A stretch of 64,000 bases of DNA, taken from positions 1 through 64,000 of the forward strand of contig JAZQHC010000037.1 in assembly GCA_045540335.1 (NCBI GenBank). Direction: 5' to 3'. How positions within the stretch are numbered: the stretch's first letter is position 1; every line of letters begins with the position of its first letter. Positions 1 to 6,159 of this stretch are shown in pieces. This DNA comes from RGIG7213 sp045540335. Lineage in GTDB: Bacteria; Bacillota; Clostridia; Oscillospirales; CAG-272. The position numbers were made by a program, and so were the translations under genes. The notes under the pieces were generated by a model that saw only the letters and a program-made list of their open reading frames with translations, made no database searches and had not been told where the DNA came from.

Positions 1-26
1 TGCGGCGTGATTTGGTTGCGCAACGG

Positions 27-55
27 TTGAAATGTTCACATAATTGTGTTACAAT
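27..55 (+). promoter_or_regulatory. sigma-A promoter of the first small gene
   Basis: A TTGAAA box (27-32) and a TACAAT box (50-55) are separated by exactly 17 bp, 22 bp upstream of the start at 78. The same 17-bp geometry recurs before each small gene of this strip. Confidence 0.7.
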
Positions 56-77
56 AAAAGAAAAAGGAGAAAATCTT

Positions 78-668
78 ATGAGTAACATTTCCGAAGCAAT
101 TTATTCAAAAATAAAATCGACCATAGACTCATGGTCTGAAAATGGTATTTATGCTATTTCGTTTTTTGTTTATTCCAATGAAGCATATCAATACAAAAAT
201 TATAGTAACATATCCACATTTGCCATCAGTTATAATACAGAGGAGGATTGCAATGGTGCGGATCTGTATGATGAAGAACGCTGGAATTATGCGTTTTGGA
301 GGCAGGACGAAACTCCCATCATCGATCCCGATGAAGAACCTGAGATGACCAAACTTCTCTTTGATTGGTATAAAGAAAACGGCATTTCCGACATAGGTAA
401 AGAAGATGACGATTGCTATGACAGCAATTTTAATTACATTGGAAAAGGACCTATTGGTCATTATGAATTATTGCAAATCGTTTCGGAAGTTGCCAACAAA
501 TTACAGTCGGAGGGATATATTGAACAACACTTCGGCAAAAAGATTCCTATAATTGTGCATGGCTTGGAATATGCATGGTATGACATTGAAGCCACAACAA
601 AGGCTAATCCTCATGGAGAAGCAGACACTTTTATGAAAGCAATGAAAGAACTCGGTATGATTCCGTAA
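78..668 (+). CDS. DUF4303-like small cytosolic protein
   Basis: This is a 196-residue acidic soluble protein with no signal peptide or membrane segment. The ATG at 78 is chosen because an AAGGAGA ribosome site ends 7 bases before it; an in-frame upstream start at 12 lies before the promoter and is rejected. The middle holds an ERWNYAFW segment and the C-terminal half an HYELLQIVSEVANKLQ helix, which resembles the DUF4303 family; that assignment is from memory of the family pattern. Function is unknown. Several DUF4303-type proteins occur in immunity or toxin-linked contexts, but no toxin is visible here. It is monocistronic, with its own promoter, and a 146-bp repeat and a terminator hairpin follow it. 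Confidence 0.6.
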   Translation: MSNISEAIYSKIKSTIDSWSENGIYAISFFVYSNEAYQYKNYSNISTFAISYNTEEDCNGADLYDEERWNYAFWRQDETPIIDPDEEPEMTKLLFDWYKENGISDIGKEDDDCYDSNFNYIGKGPIGHYELLQIVSEVANKLQSEGYIEQHFGKKIPIIVHGLEYAWYDIEATTKANPHGEADTFMKAMKELGMIP

Positions 669-681
669 TAATGAATAATAC

Positions 682-827
682 TACATAGATTCGTTTACAA
701 GCATGGAGTAGCACCCCGGAAGACAGCGGCATAGTGCAACTCCCATCAGCGCCAAGGGATAAGTCTATCCGCTGACCTTGAAACACGGATCGATTTCGAA
801 AAACTTGCAATATGGATCTATTTTGTA
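682..827 (+). repeat. 146-bp direct repeat, copy A
   Basis: This stretch is the same length as, and by eye about 85% identical to, the one at 1912-2057, in the same orientation. Both contain an identical core GTAGCACCCCGGAAGACAGC and a GGATCGATTT-type motif that appears twice. CAGCGG and CCGCTG within the repeat can pair; in copy B the change is C to T, which keeps a G-U pair. Each copy sits 14-20 bp after the stop codon of a small gene and is followed within about 15 bp by a strong hairpin. It may be a structured RNA or a mobile-element remnant. Together with the hairpins and array it fills the gene-free stretch 669-1093. Confidence 0.85.
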
Positions 828-840
828 GTGGTATCACAAG

Positions 841-874
841 AAAAAAGCCATTCGCGTAAGCGAATGGCTTTTTT
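841..874 (+). terminator. strong intrinsic terminator hairpin after repeat A
   Basis: A perfect 15-bp stem (841-855 with 860-874) has a GTAA tetraloop and A/T-rich ends that supply U-tracts on both strands. It ends the transcript of the gene at 78-668 and its trailing repeat. The equivalent hairpin after repeat B has a different stem sequence but the same architecture. Confidence 0.85.
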
Positions 875-879
875 CAGTT

Positions 880-1040
880 AAATCCGCCGTTGGCGGAAGA
901 AATCCACTTTCGGTGGATGAAATCGCTTCGCGATGAAATCTGCCTTGCGGCAGGAGATGGAGGCGGATTTAATTTCATCTGAGGCGGTACGCCGAAGATT
1001 TCATCCGAGCTTGCGCGGATTTCATCGTGCGCAGCACGAT
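880..1040. repeat. tandem hairpin array 1, two halves in opposite orientation
   Basis: At least seven short palindromes follow one another: 883-897, 902-918, 922-934, 940-953, 983-993, 1003-1020 and 1024-1040. The first four are joined by GAAATC-type linkers and the last three by the reverse complement GATTTCAT, so the array is itself inverted about 970. AAATCCGCC (880-888) also matches GGCGGATTT (962-970), which could close the left half into a multi-arm structure. Stems differ from one another while linkers are constant. The right edge abuts the promoter of the next gene. Confidence 0.8.
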
Positions 1041-1044
1041 TTCA

Positions 1045-1073
1045 TTGACTTTTTAGCGATTTTATGCTATAAT
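1045..1073 (+). promoter_or_regulatory. sigma-A promoter of the four-helix-bundle gene
   Basis: TTGACT (1045-1050) and a perfect TATAAT (1068-1073) are separated by 17 bp. It starts 4 bp after the last hairpin of array 1. Confidence 0.85.
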
Positions 1074-1093
1074 AAGCGAAAGAGGTGATAACT

Positions 1094-1441
1094 ATGGCAG
1101 AAAACAAACTTGCAGATATGTCAACCGAATTTGCGGTTAAAGTATTGAATTTGACAGACGGCATTAAAGGCCATTATTCTTTAGCCAATCAACTTGAAAG
1201 AAGCGGTACAAGCATCGGTGCAAACATCCGAGAGGCAAAGTATGCCCACAGCAAAGCGGATTTCGTTGCAAAATTACAGATTTCTCTCAAAGAGTGTTAT
1301 GAAACAGAGTATTGGATCGAGATTGCGCAAAAGGCAAATATCATTTCAGAAGAAATTGCAAAAAATGTTCTGCACGATTGCGGTTCCATCCGCAGAATGT
1401 TGATCGCCTCCATCAACACGGCAAAATCAACAAATCCGTGA
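1094..1441 (+). CDS. four-helix-bundle protein (23S rRNA intervening-sequence family)
   Basis: This 115-residue protein fits the S23/IVP four-helix-bundle family in length and pattern. It shows the signature SIGANIREAKYAHSKADFVAKL near residues 40-60, written here as separate halves SIGANIREA and KADFVAKL, followed by an LKECYETEYWI helix. The family forms pentameric helical bundles; some members (Avd) accompany diversity-generating retroelements and others sit in rRNA insertions, but its general role is unsettled. The start ATG at 1094 follows an AGAGGTG ribosome site; a GTG at 1085 lies inside that site and is rejected. There is no reverse transcriptase nearby. It is a single-gene unit between array 1 and an XRE gene. 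Confidence 0.85.
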   Translation: MAENKLADMSTEFAVKVLNLTDGIKGHYSLANQLERSGTSIGANIREAKYAHSKADFVAKLQISLKECYETEYWIEIAQKANIISEEIAKNVLHDCGSIRRMLIASINTAKSTNP

Positions 1442-1462
1442 GTCCTTTTCTCGGTTTTCGAT

Positions 1463-1491
1463 TTCACAAAATAACGGAAATGCGTTATAAT
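1463..1491 (+). promoter_or_regulatory. sigma-A promoter of the XRE gene
   Basis: TTCACA (1463-1468) and TATAAT (1486-1491) are separated by 17 bp, 29 bp before the start at 1521. Confidence 0.8.
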
Positions 1492-1520
1492 GTATGCAAA
1501 ACGAGAGAAAGGAATTTACT

Positions 1521-1892
1521 ATGAAAGATTTTTGTGAAATATTTAAAGCATTGCGTAAAGAAAAAGGATTAACGCAAGATCAAATAGCAGAAGTTTTGGG
1601 TACATCACCCCAAACGATCAGTCGTTGGGAAACGGGAACCTCATGCCCTGATATTACGATGTTACCGGCAATTGCTTCCTATTTTGACATCACCACGGAT
1701 GAACTCTTAGGAATCAAAAAGCCTGTTAAAAAGCAAAAAATATTGTATATTCAATTTCGCTGGCAAGAAAGTGCTGACGTGGTAAATAAATATTTGGACG
1801 AAGGATGGACGATAAAGGAAGTGCAATCTCACCCTTTATATGATCAGCATCCCGAGGGTGTTGTTATTATCGAAAAAGTAATTTACGAATAA
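1521..1892 (+). CDS. XRE-family DNA-binding protein with small C-terminal domain
   Basis: This 123-residue protein has a Cro/CI-type helix-turn-helix at about residues 7-60 (LRKEKGLTQDQIAEVLGTS, then ISRWETG), followed by the usual PAIASYFDITTDELLG segment. Residues 70-123 form a small unnamed domain containing YLDEGWTIKEV, which faintly resembles DUF4177-type folds. The ATG at 1521 has a good AGAAAGGA ribosome site; an in-frame ATG at 1494 overlaps the transcription start and is rejected. It is probably a local transcriptional regulator, target unknown. It is followed by copy B of the 146-bp repeat. Confidence 0.85.
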   Translation: MKDFCEIFKALRKEKGLTQDQIAEVLGTSPQTISRWETGTSCPDITMLPAIASYFDITTDELLGIKKPVKKQKILYIQFRWQESADVVNKYLDEGWTIKEVQSHPLYDQHPEGVVIIEKVIYE

Positions 1893-1911
1893 TTAAATTC
1901 ACATACTATGG

Positions 1912-2057
1912 TACATAGCTTCGTTTGCAAGCATGGAGTAGCACCCCGGAAGACAGCGGTAAAGTGCAGCTCCCATCATCGCCAAGGGATAAGTCTATTC
2001 GCTGACTTGAAAACATGGATCGATTTCGAAAAACTTGCCCTGCGGATCGATTTTGTA
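1912..2057 (+). repeat. 146-bp direct repeat, copy B
   Basis: This is the second copy of the element at 682-827, same length and orientation. It begins 20 bp after the stop of the XRE gene. In this copy GGATCGATTT occurs twice exactly. Both copies can be read on the minus strand as a 40-45 codon peptide containing GVLLHACKR, but no ribosome site supports translation. The gene-free stretch 1893-2295 holds this repeat, the following hairpin, array 2 and a promoter. Confidence 0.85.
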
Positions 2058-2067
2058 AGGGTGTGCC

Positions 2068-2099
2068 AAAAAATCCAAGTCGCAAGACTTGGATTTTTT
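2068..2099 (+). terminator. strong intrinsic terminator hairpin after repeat B
   Basis: A perfect 14-bp stem with a GCAA tetraloop, six A bases at the left foot and six T bases at the right foot. The stem sequence (TCCAAGT/ACTTGGA) is unrelated to that after repeat A, while position, loop type and length are kept. Confidence 0.85.
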
Positions 2100-2204
2100 C
2101 ATTTGTATCCGTAGGACACAAATGAACGATGTTGCACTTCGTGCAAATGATGTGCTTCGCAATGATGTGGGCTTACGCCCAATGATGTTTCGCTTCGCGC
2201 AAAC
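2100..2204. repeat. tandem hairpin array 2
   Basis: Short palindromes at 2100-2124 (CATTTGT with ACAAATG), 2132-2146, 2168-2181 and 2187-2204 are joined by AATGATGT linkers. Most loops are TTC or TTA. Linker sequence differs from array 1 but is constant within this array. The array is followed 37 bp later by the promoter of the gene at 2296. Confidence 0.75.
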
Positions 2205-2240
2205 GTAATTATGCCGCTCGTTTGATGCACCAAAATGTAG

Positions 2241-2269
2241 TTGATTTTTAACTTGAAGTATGGTATAAT
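2241..2269 (+). promoter_or_regulatory. sigma-A promoter of the gene at 2296
   Basis: TTGATT (2241-2246) and TATAAT (2264-2269) with a 17-bp spacer. Confidence 0.85.
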
Positions 2270-2295
2270 GAAAAAGGAAAGGCGGTGAACTCTCT

Positions 2296-2769
2296 ATGGA
2301 ATTTTTTCATTGTAATCACGATGAAAAACATCTGTCATTACACGATTGTATTGCTGAACGGGCATATTTTGAAAACGGAAAGTTGGGATTTGAATTTAAC
2401 GACGGATTTTGGATTTCGCCAGATCACCCCGAAAGTAACCTATCCAATCTTGTAAGAACAGATTTTTCAAAGGTAGAGTACACATTGGAAGACGGTGCAG
2501 ACTACGACGTTACAATATACGTTTTTAAGAACAATTTTTTCAAAAAAATAATTCGTATTGAATGGACAATTCAAGAATTGCTGAATAACATCAACAGCGG
2601 AAAATGCAAGCTCGAATTTCTATATCAATACGTTGATTATAATTCAAGAATTGTTGAGTGTGAGTTGAAAATCAATAAAAAACCATATCACCAAGAGTGT
2701 ATAATGAAGATATCTGCGCCCCAAGTCAGTTATTATTGGAATAATTTGCGCGAGGATTGTCCATGGTAA
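2296..2769 (+). CDS. unrecognised small soluble protein
   Basis: I do not recognise this 157-residue protein. It begins MEFFHCNHDEKHLSLHDC, with four histidines and two cysteines in the first 18 residues, which could bind a metal. It has alternating strand-like segments (RAYFENGKLGFEFNDGFWI, TIYVFKNNFFKKIIRIEW) and no signal peptide or membrane helix. A GGAAAGGCGG ribosome site precedes the ATG. The gene is monocistronic, with its own promoter, and lies between hairpin arrays 2 and 3. The beta-rich, small, single-gene character resembles immunity-type or bacteriocin-resistance orphans, but nothing in the sequence proves that. Confidence 0.8.
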   Translation: MEFFHCNHDEKHLSLHDCIAERAYFENGKLGFEFNDGFWISPDHPESNLSNLVRTDFSKVEYTLEDGADYDVTIYVFKNNFFKKIIRIEWTIQELLNNINSGKCKLEFLYQYVDYNSRIVECELKINKKPYHQECIMKISAPQVSYYWNNLREDCPW

Positions 2770-2818
2770 TTTTTACATGAAACAACACTCAGATAGATAG
2801 CTGTCAAGTCCCCCATCG

Positions 2819-2920
2819 TCGCGCTTCGCTTCACGGCGCGTACGCGCCGCTTCATGATAGCAGAGAATTGCAAAGCAATTCGCCGCGAGTGCTTCATATC
2901 GCCAAAGGCGGTGCATCATT
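2819..2920. repeat. tandem hairpin array 3 (homologous to array 4)
   Basis: Hairpins at 2835-2848 (GGCGCG with CGCGCC), 2865-2881 (GAATTG with CAATTC) and 2898-2912 (ATCGCC with GGCGGT) are separated by GCTTCAT linkers. The order and much of the sequence match array 4 at 5144-5244, although the genes beside the two arrays are unrelated and face opposite ways. Confidence 0.8.
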
Positions 2921-2941
2921 AAAGCAAATAATGCTTCCGCC

Positions 2942-2970
2942 TTGATTTATTTGCAAAAATGTGATATAAT
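2942..2970 (+). promoter_or_regulatory. sigma-A promoter of the 3002-3459 pair
   Basis: TTGATT (2942-2947) and TATAAT (2965-2970) are separated by 17 bp, about 20 bp after array 3. Confidence 0.85.
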
Positions 2971-3001
2971 CTAACCGATAAGAATTTGTAGGAGGTTTAT
3001 T

Positions 3002-3214
3002 ATGGAATCGAATGTATTGATACCTTTAATATTTGCAGGACTATTCCTAACGATAGATATTGCAATGTTCATTAAAATGATATATTTATTAAAGAAAAGC
3101 AAGGATGACACGGTAGAAAATTTAGGAAATAAATTGAATCCTTATCTATACGCAACAGAAATTGTCAGTGTATTAATGGCAATCTGTATGATTATTGTTA
3201 CAGTCATGAAATAA
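3002..3214 (+). CDS. small two-helix membrane protein
   Basis: This 70-residue protein has a membrane helix at about residues 5-28 (VLIPLIFAGLFLTIDIAMFI) and a second at about 51-69 (IVSVLMAICMIIVTVM), joined by a lysine-rich loop. A strong GTAGGAGG ribosome site lies 6-7 bases before the ATG. No family is recognised. It is followed after 23 bp by a zinc-ribbon gene with no promoter between them, so the two are probably co-transcribed. Function is unknown. Confidence 0.75.
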   Translation: MESNVLIPLIFAGLFLTIDIAMFIKMIYLLKKSKDDTVENLGNKLNPYLYATEIVSVLMAICMIIVTVMK

Positions 3215-3237
3215 ACAACAAATTGGAGGATATTTAT

Positions 3238-3459
3238 ATGAAATGCCCCTACTGTGGCAGAGATATGAACATAGGATATTTATTTAACGAAAGAAAGCCC
3301 AATCAATGGATACCGGCTAATAAAAAGCCGCCTATATGGGTAAAGTCAGTAGCTGACGGTGGAGTTAAATTGAATAACAAGTTGGGTATAACAGGATATA
3401 AAGCTGCCGCATATTACTGTAATAACTGTAAAATTATAATCGCATCAACGACAGAATAA
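3238..3459 (+). CDS. small zinc-ribbon protein (DUF6487-like)
   Basis: A 73-residue protein beginning MKCPYCGRDM and ending with YYCNNCK, a CxxC...CxxC zinc ribbon. The middle WIPANKKPP segment fits the DUF6487 pattern seen in many small Clostridia proteins. The ATG at 3238 follows a GGAGGA ribosome site; the upstream in-frame TTG at 3223 lies within that site. It probably forms a two-gene unit with the membrane peptide upstream. Its biochemical role is not known. Confidence 0.85.
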   Translation: MKCPYCGRDMNIGYLFNERKPNQWIPANKKPPIWVKSVADGGVKLNNKLGITGYKAAAYYCNNCKIIIASTTE

Positions 3460-3538
3460 ATCACAATTTGTTGAATTGACGGTATCTGTTGGTTAAATGG
3501 TTTTTAGGTTATCCAACGTATTGCCGCCAATTAAATAC

Positions 3539-3571
3539 AAAAAAGACGACTCTGCAAACGAGCCGTCTTTC
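3539..3571 (-). terminator. terminator of pyk
   Basis: An 11-bp stem with one A-C mismatch (3542-3552 with 3560-3570) lies just after the pyk stop; on the minus strand it is followed by a run of T. It may also stop transcripts arriving from 3459. Confidence 0.8.
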
Positions 3572-3593
3572 TTACATTTAAAGCATTAAAGTT

Positions 3594-5009
3594 TTATTTG
3601 ACACATTCTACCTTGATGGTGTTCGTATTGCCGGACGTGCCGTTTATCATACCGCCGGTTAACACCACGTTATCTCCCGACTTGAGAGAAAAGATGCGTT
3701 GTGCGTGGTTAAGCCCCTGGAAAAATACGATATCGAGAGAGTTGTATTCCTCACTCATAACAGGCGTTACACCCCAGCTTAAATTAAGCTGACGCCACGC
3801 ACGCTTGCTTGTCGTGATGCCGATTATATCGGCAGGACAGCGGAATCGGCTGACCATACGCACGGTATTGCCTGAAATTGAGTTTACAACAATGCATTTT
3901 GCCCCGACGTCTATCGCCATTGCGCACGTTGCGTGGGATATGGCATCGAGTGTATTTCGTATTTTGAATTCCGTTGACACGAACCAATTTTTGTAATCTA
4001 TTCTTTCCTCTGTGAATTTTGCTATCTGCGCCATGTTCATAACAGCCTCAACGGGGTATTTGCCCATCGCCGTTTCACCGGAAAGCATAACGGCTGAAGC
4101 CCCGTCGTAAACGGCATTTGCAACGTCTGATATTTCCGCCCTGGTAGGTCTTGGATTCTGTATCATAGATTCAAGCATTTCCGTTGCAGTGATGACACGC
4201 TTGCCAAGCAGACGGCACTTCTGTATAAGATATTTCTGCACTGACGGCACTTCAACAAATGGAATTTCAACGCCGAGATCGCCGCGTGCTACCATAATTC
4301 CGTCTGCGATGCTGCATATTTCATCTATATTGTCAACACCGGAACGGTTTTCTATCTTTGCGATTATATTTATCGCACTGCCGCCGTTTTTGTTTAAAAA
4401 CTCACGAAGTTCGGCGATGTCTTCCTTTGTTGACACAAAGGAAGCGGCAATAAAATCTATCTCGTTTTCTATACCGAACAAAAGGTCTGACATATCCTGA
4501 TCGCTTAAAAATTTATGCTTCAGTACCTTATTGGGGAAATGCATACTTTTTCTGTCGGAAAGAACACCGCCGATCTTGACACGGCAGACAACATCGTGCC
4601 CTTTTATTTCTTCGACGGTAAAGGCAACAAGTCCGTTGTTGACGGTCACTGTGTCGCCTATTGAAAGGTCATCGGTCAGATTTTTGTAGTTTACCGAAAC
4701 TCGTGTCTTATCACCGTCAATATCGTCTGTTGTGAAAATGAACGCGTCACCCTCGTTAAGCGTGATATTTTTTTCTTTAAAAACACCTATTCTGTATTCG
4801 GGACCCTTTGTGTCAAGCATTATTGCTATCGGCAAGCCGAGTTCATCTCTGACGCTTTTTATAAGGTCTATCAATTTTTTATGTTCAGCATGTGTGCCGT
4901 GCGAAAAATTAAGTCTTGCGACGTTCATTCCCTCAAGACACATTTTTGTAAGCGTTTCTCTGTTATCGCACGCAGGACCTATCGTGCATATTATTTTTGT
5001 TTTTCTCAT
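3594..5009 (-). CDS. pyk: pyruvate kinase
   Basis: Catalyses phosphoenolpyruvate + ADP to pyruvate + ATP in the cytosol, the last step of glycolysis. The 471-residue protein has the short form: barrel, B domain (about 70-165) and C-terminal regulatory domain, without the extra PEP-utiliser domain of bacilli. Visible motifs are ARLNFSHG, DTKGPE, IAKIENRSG, MVARGDLGVE and SGETAMGKYPVEAV. The glutamate in DTKGPE is the residue that in this family marks potassium-dependent enzymes. After it the sequence is YRIG rather than the common IRTG. The ATG at 5009 follows an AGGAGGTT ribosome site; an in-frame ATG at 5021 sits before that site. It stands alone, with its own promoter and terminator. Confidence 0.97.
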   Translation of the reverse strand: MRKTKIICTIGPACDNRETLTKMCLEGMNVARLNFSHGTHAEHKKLIDLIKSVRDELGLPIAIMLDTKGPEYRIGVFKEKNITLNEGDAFIFTTDDIDGDKTRVSVNYKNLTDDLSIGDTVTVNNGLVAFTVEEIKGHDVVCRVKIGGVLSDRKSMHFPNKVLKHKFLSDQDMSDLLFGIENEIDFIAASFVSTKEDIAELREFLNKNGGSAINIIAKIENRSGVDNIDEICSIADGIMVARGDLGVEIPFVEVPSVQKYLIQKCRLLGKRVITATEMLESMIQNPRPTRAEISDVANAVYDGASAVMLSGETAMGKYPVEAVMNMAQIAKFTEERIDYKNWFVSTEFKIRNTLDAISHATCAMAIDVGAKCIVVNSISGNTVRMVSRFRCPADIIGITTSKRAWRQLNLSWGVTPVMSEEYNSLDIVFFQGLNHAQRIFSLKSGDNVVLTGGMINGTSGNTNTIKVECVK

Positions 5010-5036
5010 AATAACCTCCAAAAGCGTTACCTTGAC

Positions 5037-5065
5037 ATTATATCATCTTTTATCAAAAAAGTCTA
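5037..5065 (-). promoter_or_regulatory. promoter of pyk
   Basis: On the minus strand TAGACT (5065-5060) and TATAAT (5042-5037) are separated by 17 bp, leaving a leader of roughly 20 bases. Confidence 0.7.
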
Positions 5066-5143
5066 TACCGCACAAAATTTTTATATGTAGAAAATACGGC
5101 AAAAATTCAACGAAGCGCACCTACGGTACAGGGGAAAGTTTGT

Positions 5144-5244
5144 GTGCGCTTCGCTTCATGGCGCTATGCGCCGCTTCATGCGAGCAAAGAATTGCAAAGC
5201 AATTCACTGCGAGTGCTTCATATCGCCGCAGGCGATGCTTCATT
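5144..5244. repeat. tandem hairpin array 4 (homologous to array 3)
   Basis: Hairpins at 5160-5172 (GGCGC with GCGCC), 5189-5205 (GAATTG with CAATTC, identical to array 3) and 5222-5236 (ATCGCC with GGCGAT) are joined by GCTTCAT linkers. CGAAGCGCAC at 5111-5120 and its complement at 5144-5153 can form an extra outer stem. It lies between the 3' end of the LytTR gene and the pyk promoter. Confidence 0.8.
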
Positions 5245-5287
5245 TTAAAAAAAATGTGCTTATTTCAAAATTCAGATTTGGATATGG

Positions 5288-5998
5288 TTATAATTTTACG
5301 TAATAGTTTTTGACAAATTCGCGGTACGCTTTTTTAAAGCCCGTTGAATATCGCCTGCTTAAAAGGGCTTTGTCCCCATTTGACATGATAACGCAGTCGT
5401 TTTCTATTTTAAAAACGAAATACATATTTATAACATATGATTTATGCGTTCTGTAAAAGCAAAATTGCGGAAGCAAGCGTAATGCACCGCCCATCGTTTT
5501 TGAACAAAACATTGCTTTTGTGCACGTATGTATTTTGCAATACTTGCCATCGCCCGCGATCATAACGATGTCATTGGCGGGGATAGATACTTGCCCATCG
5601 AAATCGTTTATAATTATAGGGTGCAGTCTTTTTTGCTGTTGAATATATGAATCAAGCATTGCGTATATTGCATCAGCGCAGATGGGCTTATCAAAAAATC
5701 TGTATGCGTTTACTTCAAATGCGTTTTTTATAAATGCATCTGGATAGCTTGTTATAAATACGATGCTGCAAAGACTGTTTTTTAAACGCAGCTGCTTTGC
5801 TGTTTCCAGCCCGTTGATATCAGGCATTTGAAAATCTAAAAAAACTATATCAAAATTAAGCTTGGAATCAAGAAATGATTTTCCGTTTTCAAATTCGTAT
5901 ATATCCAGTTGAATTCTTCTTTCGGATTTATAGGAGGTAATGTATTCGCGCAGCTCTGTTCTGAAAATTTTTTCATCGTCGCAAATTGCAATTTGCAT
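5288..5998 (-). CDS. LytTR-family response regulator
   Basis: This 236-residue regulator has a receiver domain at about 1-120, with acidic residues D7-D8 and phospho-acceptor D55 in the FLDFQMPDING motif, and a LytTR DNA-binding domain at about 140-236. Proteins of this type (AgrA, LytR, VirR) bind paired direct repeats and are usually activated by a multi-membrane histidine kinase. No kinase lies beside it, so it is an orphan here. An AAGGGGG ribosome site precedes the ATG. A near-perfect sigma-A promoter lies upstream, and a membrane-protein gene is divergent on the other strand; it could be the regulated target or partner. Confidence 0.95.
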   Translation of the reverse strand: MQIAICDDEKIFRTELREYITSYKSERRIQLDIYEFENGKSFLDSKLNFDIVFLDFQMPDINGLETAKQLRLKNSLCSIVFITSYPDAFIKNAFEVNAYRFFDKPICADAIYAMLDSYIQQQKRLHPIIINDFDGQVSIPANDIVMIAGDGKYCKIHTCTKAMFCSKTMGGALRLLPQFCFYRTHKSYVINMYFVFKIENDCVIMSNGDKALLSRRYSTGFKKAYREFVKNYYVKL

Positions 5999-6037
5999 AA
6001 CGTACCCCCTTATAATTTAGTGTTATAATATGTTTAC

Positions 6038-6066
6038 ATTATACCTTAACAGACAGTTTTTGTCAA
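6038..6066 (-). promoter_or_regulatory. consensus promoter of the LytTR gene
   Basis: On the minus strand a perfect TTGACA (6066-6061) and a perfect TATAAT (6043-6038) are separated by 17 bp. Confidence 0.9.
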
Positions 6067-6089
6067 TAATTGAATGTATAGAATGAAAA

Positions 6090-6125
6090 ATTATACTTGA
6101 AAGTATAATCAATATATGCTATAAT
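6090..6125 (+). promoter_or_regulatory. promoter and palindromic operator of the 6160 gene
   Basis: TTGAAA (6097-6102) and TATAAT (6120-6125) with a 17-bp spacer. A perfect 9-bp inverted repeat, ATTATACTT and AAGTATAAT with a 2-bp centre (6090-6109), overlaps the -35 box and would suit a dimeric repressor. Confidence 0.75.
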
Positions 6126-6159
6126 GCGTGTAGTAAGTTTTGACTGTGTAGGATCTAAT

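Noticed and set aside
880..1040. CRISPR array
   Set aside because: The repeating unit is only about 6-9 bases and the parts between are themselves palindromes of 11-18 bases, not unique spacers. No cas genes are present.
1094..1441. Diversity-generating retroelement accessory gene
   Set aside because: No reverse transcriptase, template repeat or variable repeat is visible nearby.
1906..2121. Small antisense proteins ending in GVLLHACKR from both 146-bp repeats
   Set aside because: The two peptides are alike only as far as the DNA repeats are alike, no ribosome site precedes them, and the flanking parts diverge. Conservation fits structured DNA or RNA better.
1..3575. Integron cassette array
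   Set aside because: Repeats lie after the genes as in attC arrays, but no integrase, attI site or attC-type GTTRRRY/RYYYAAC core was found, and each gene has its own promoter. Kept only as an analogy.
5111..5153. Attenuator or riboswitch of pyk
   Set aside because: The structure lies upstream of the pyk promoter in the direction of transcription, so it is not in the pyk leader.
6124..6159. Upstream start of the 6160 membrane protein
   Set aside because: That ATG overlaps the -10 box, so it cannot be on the mRNA.
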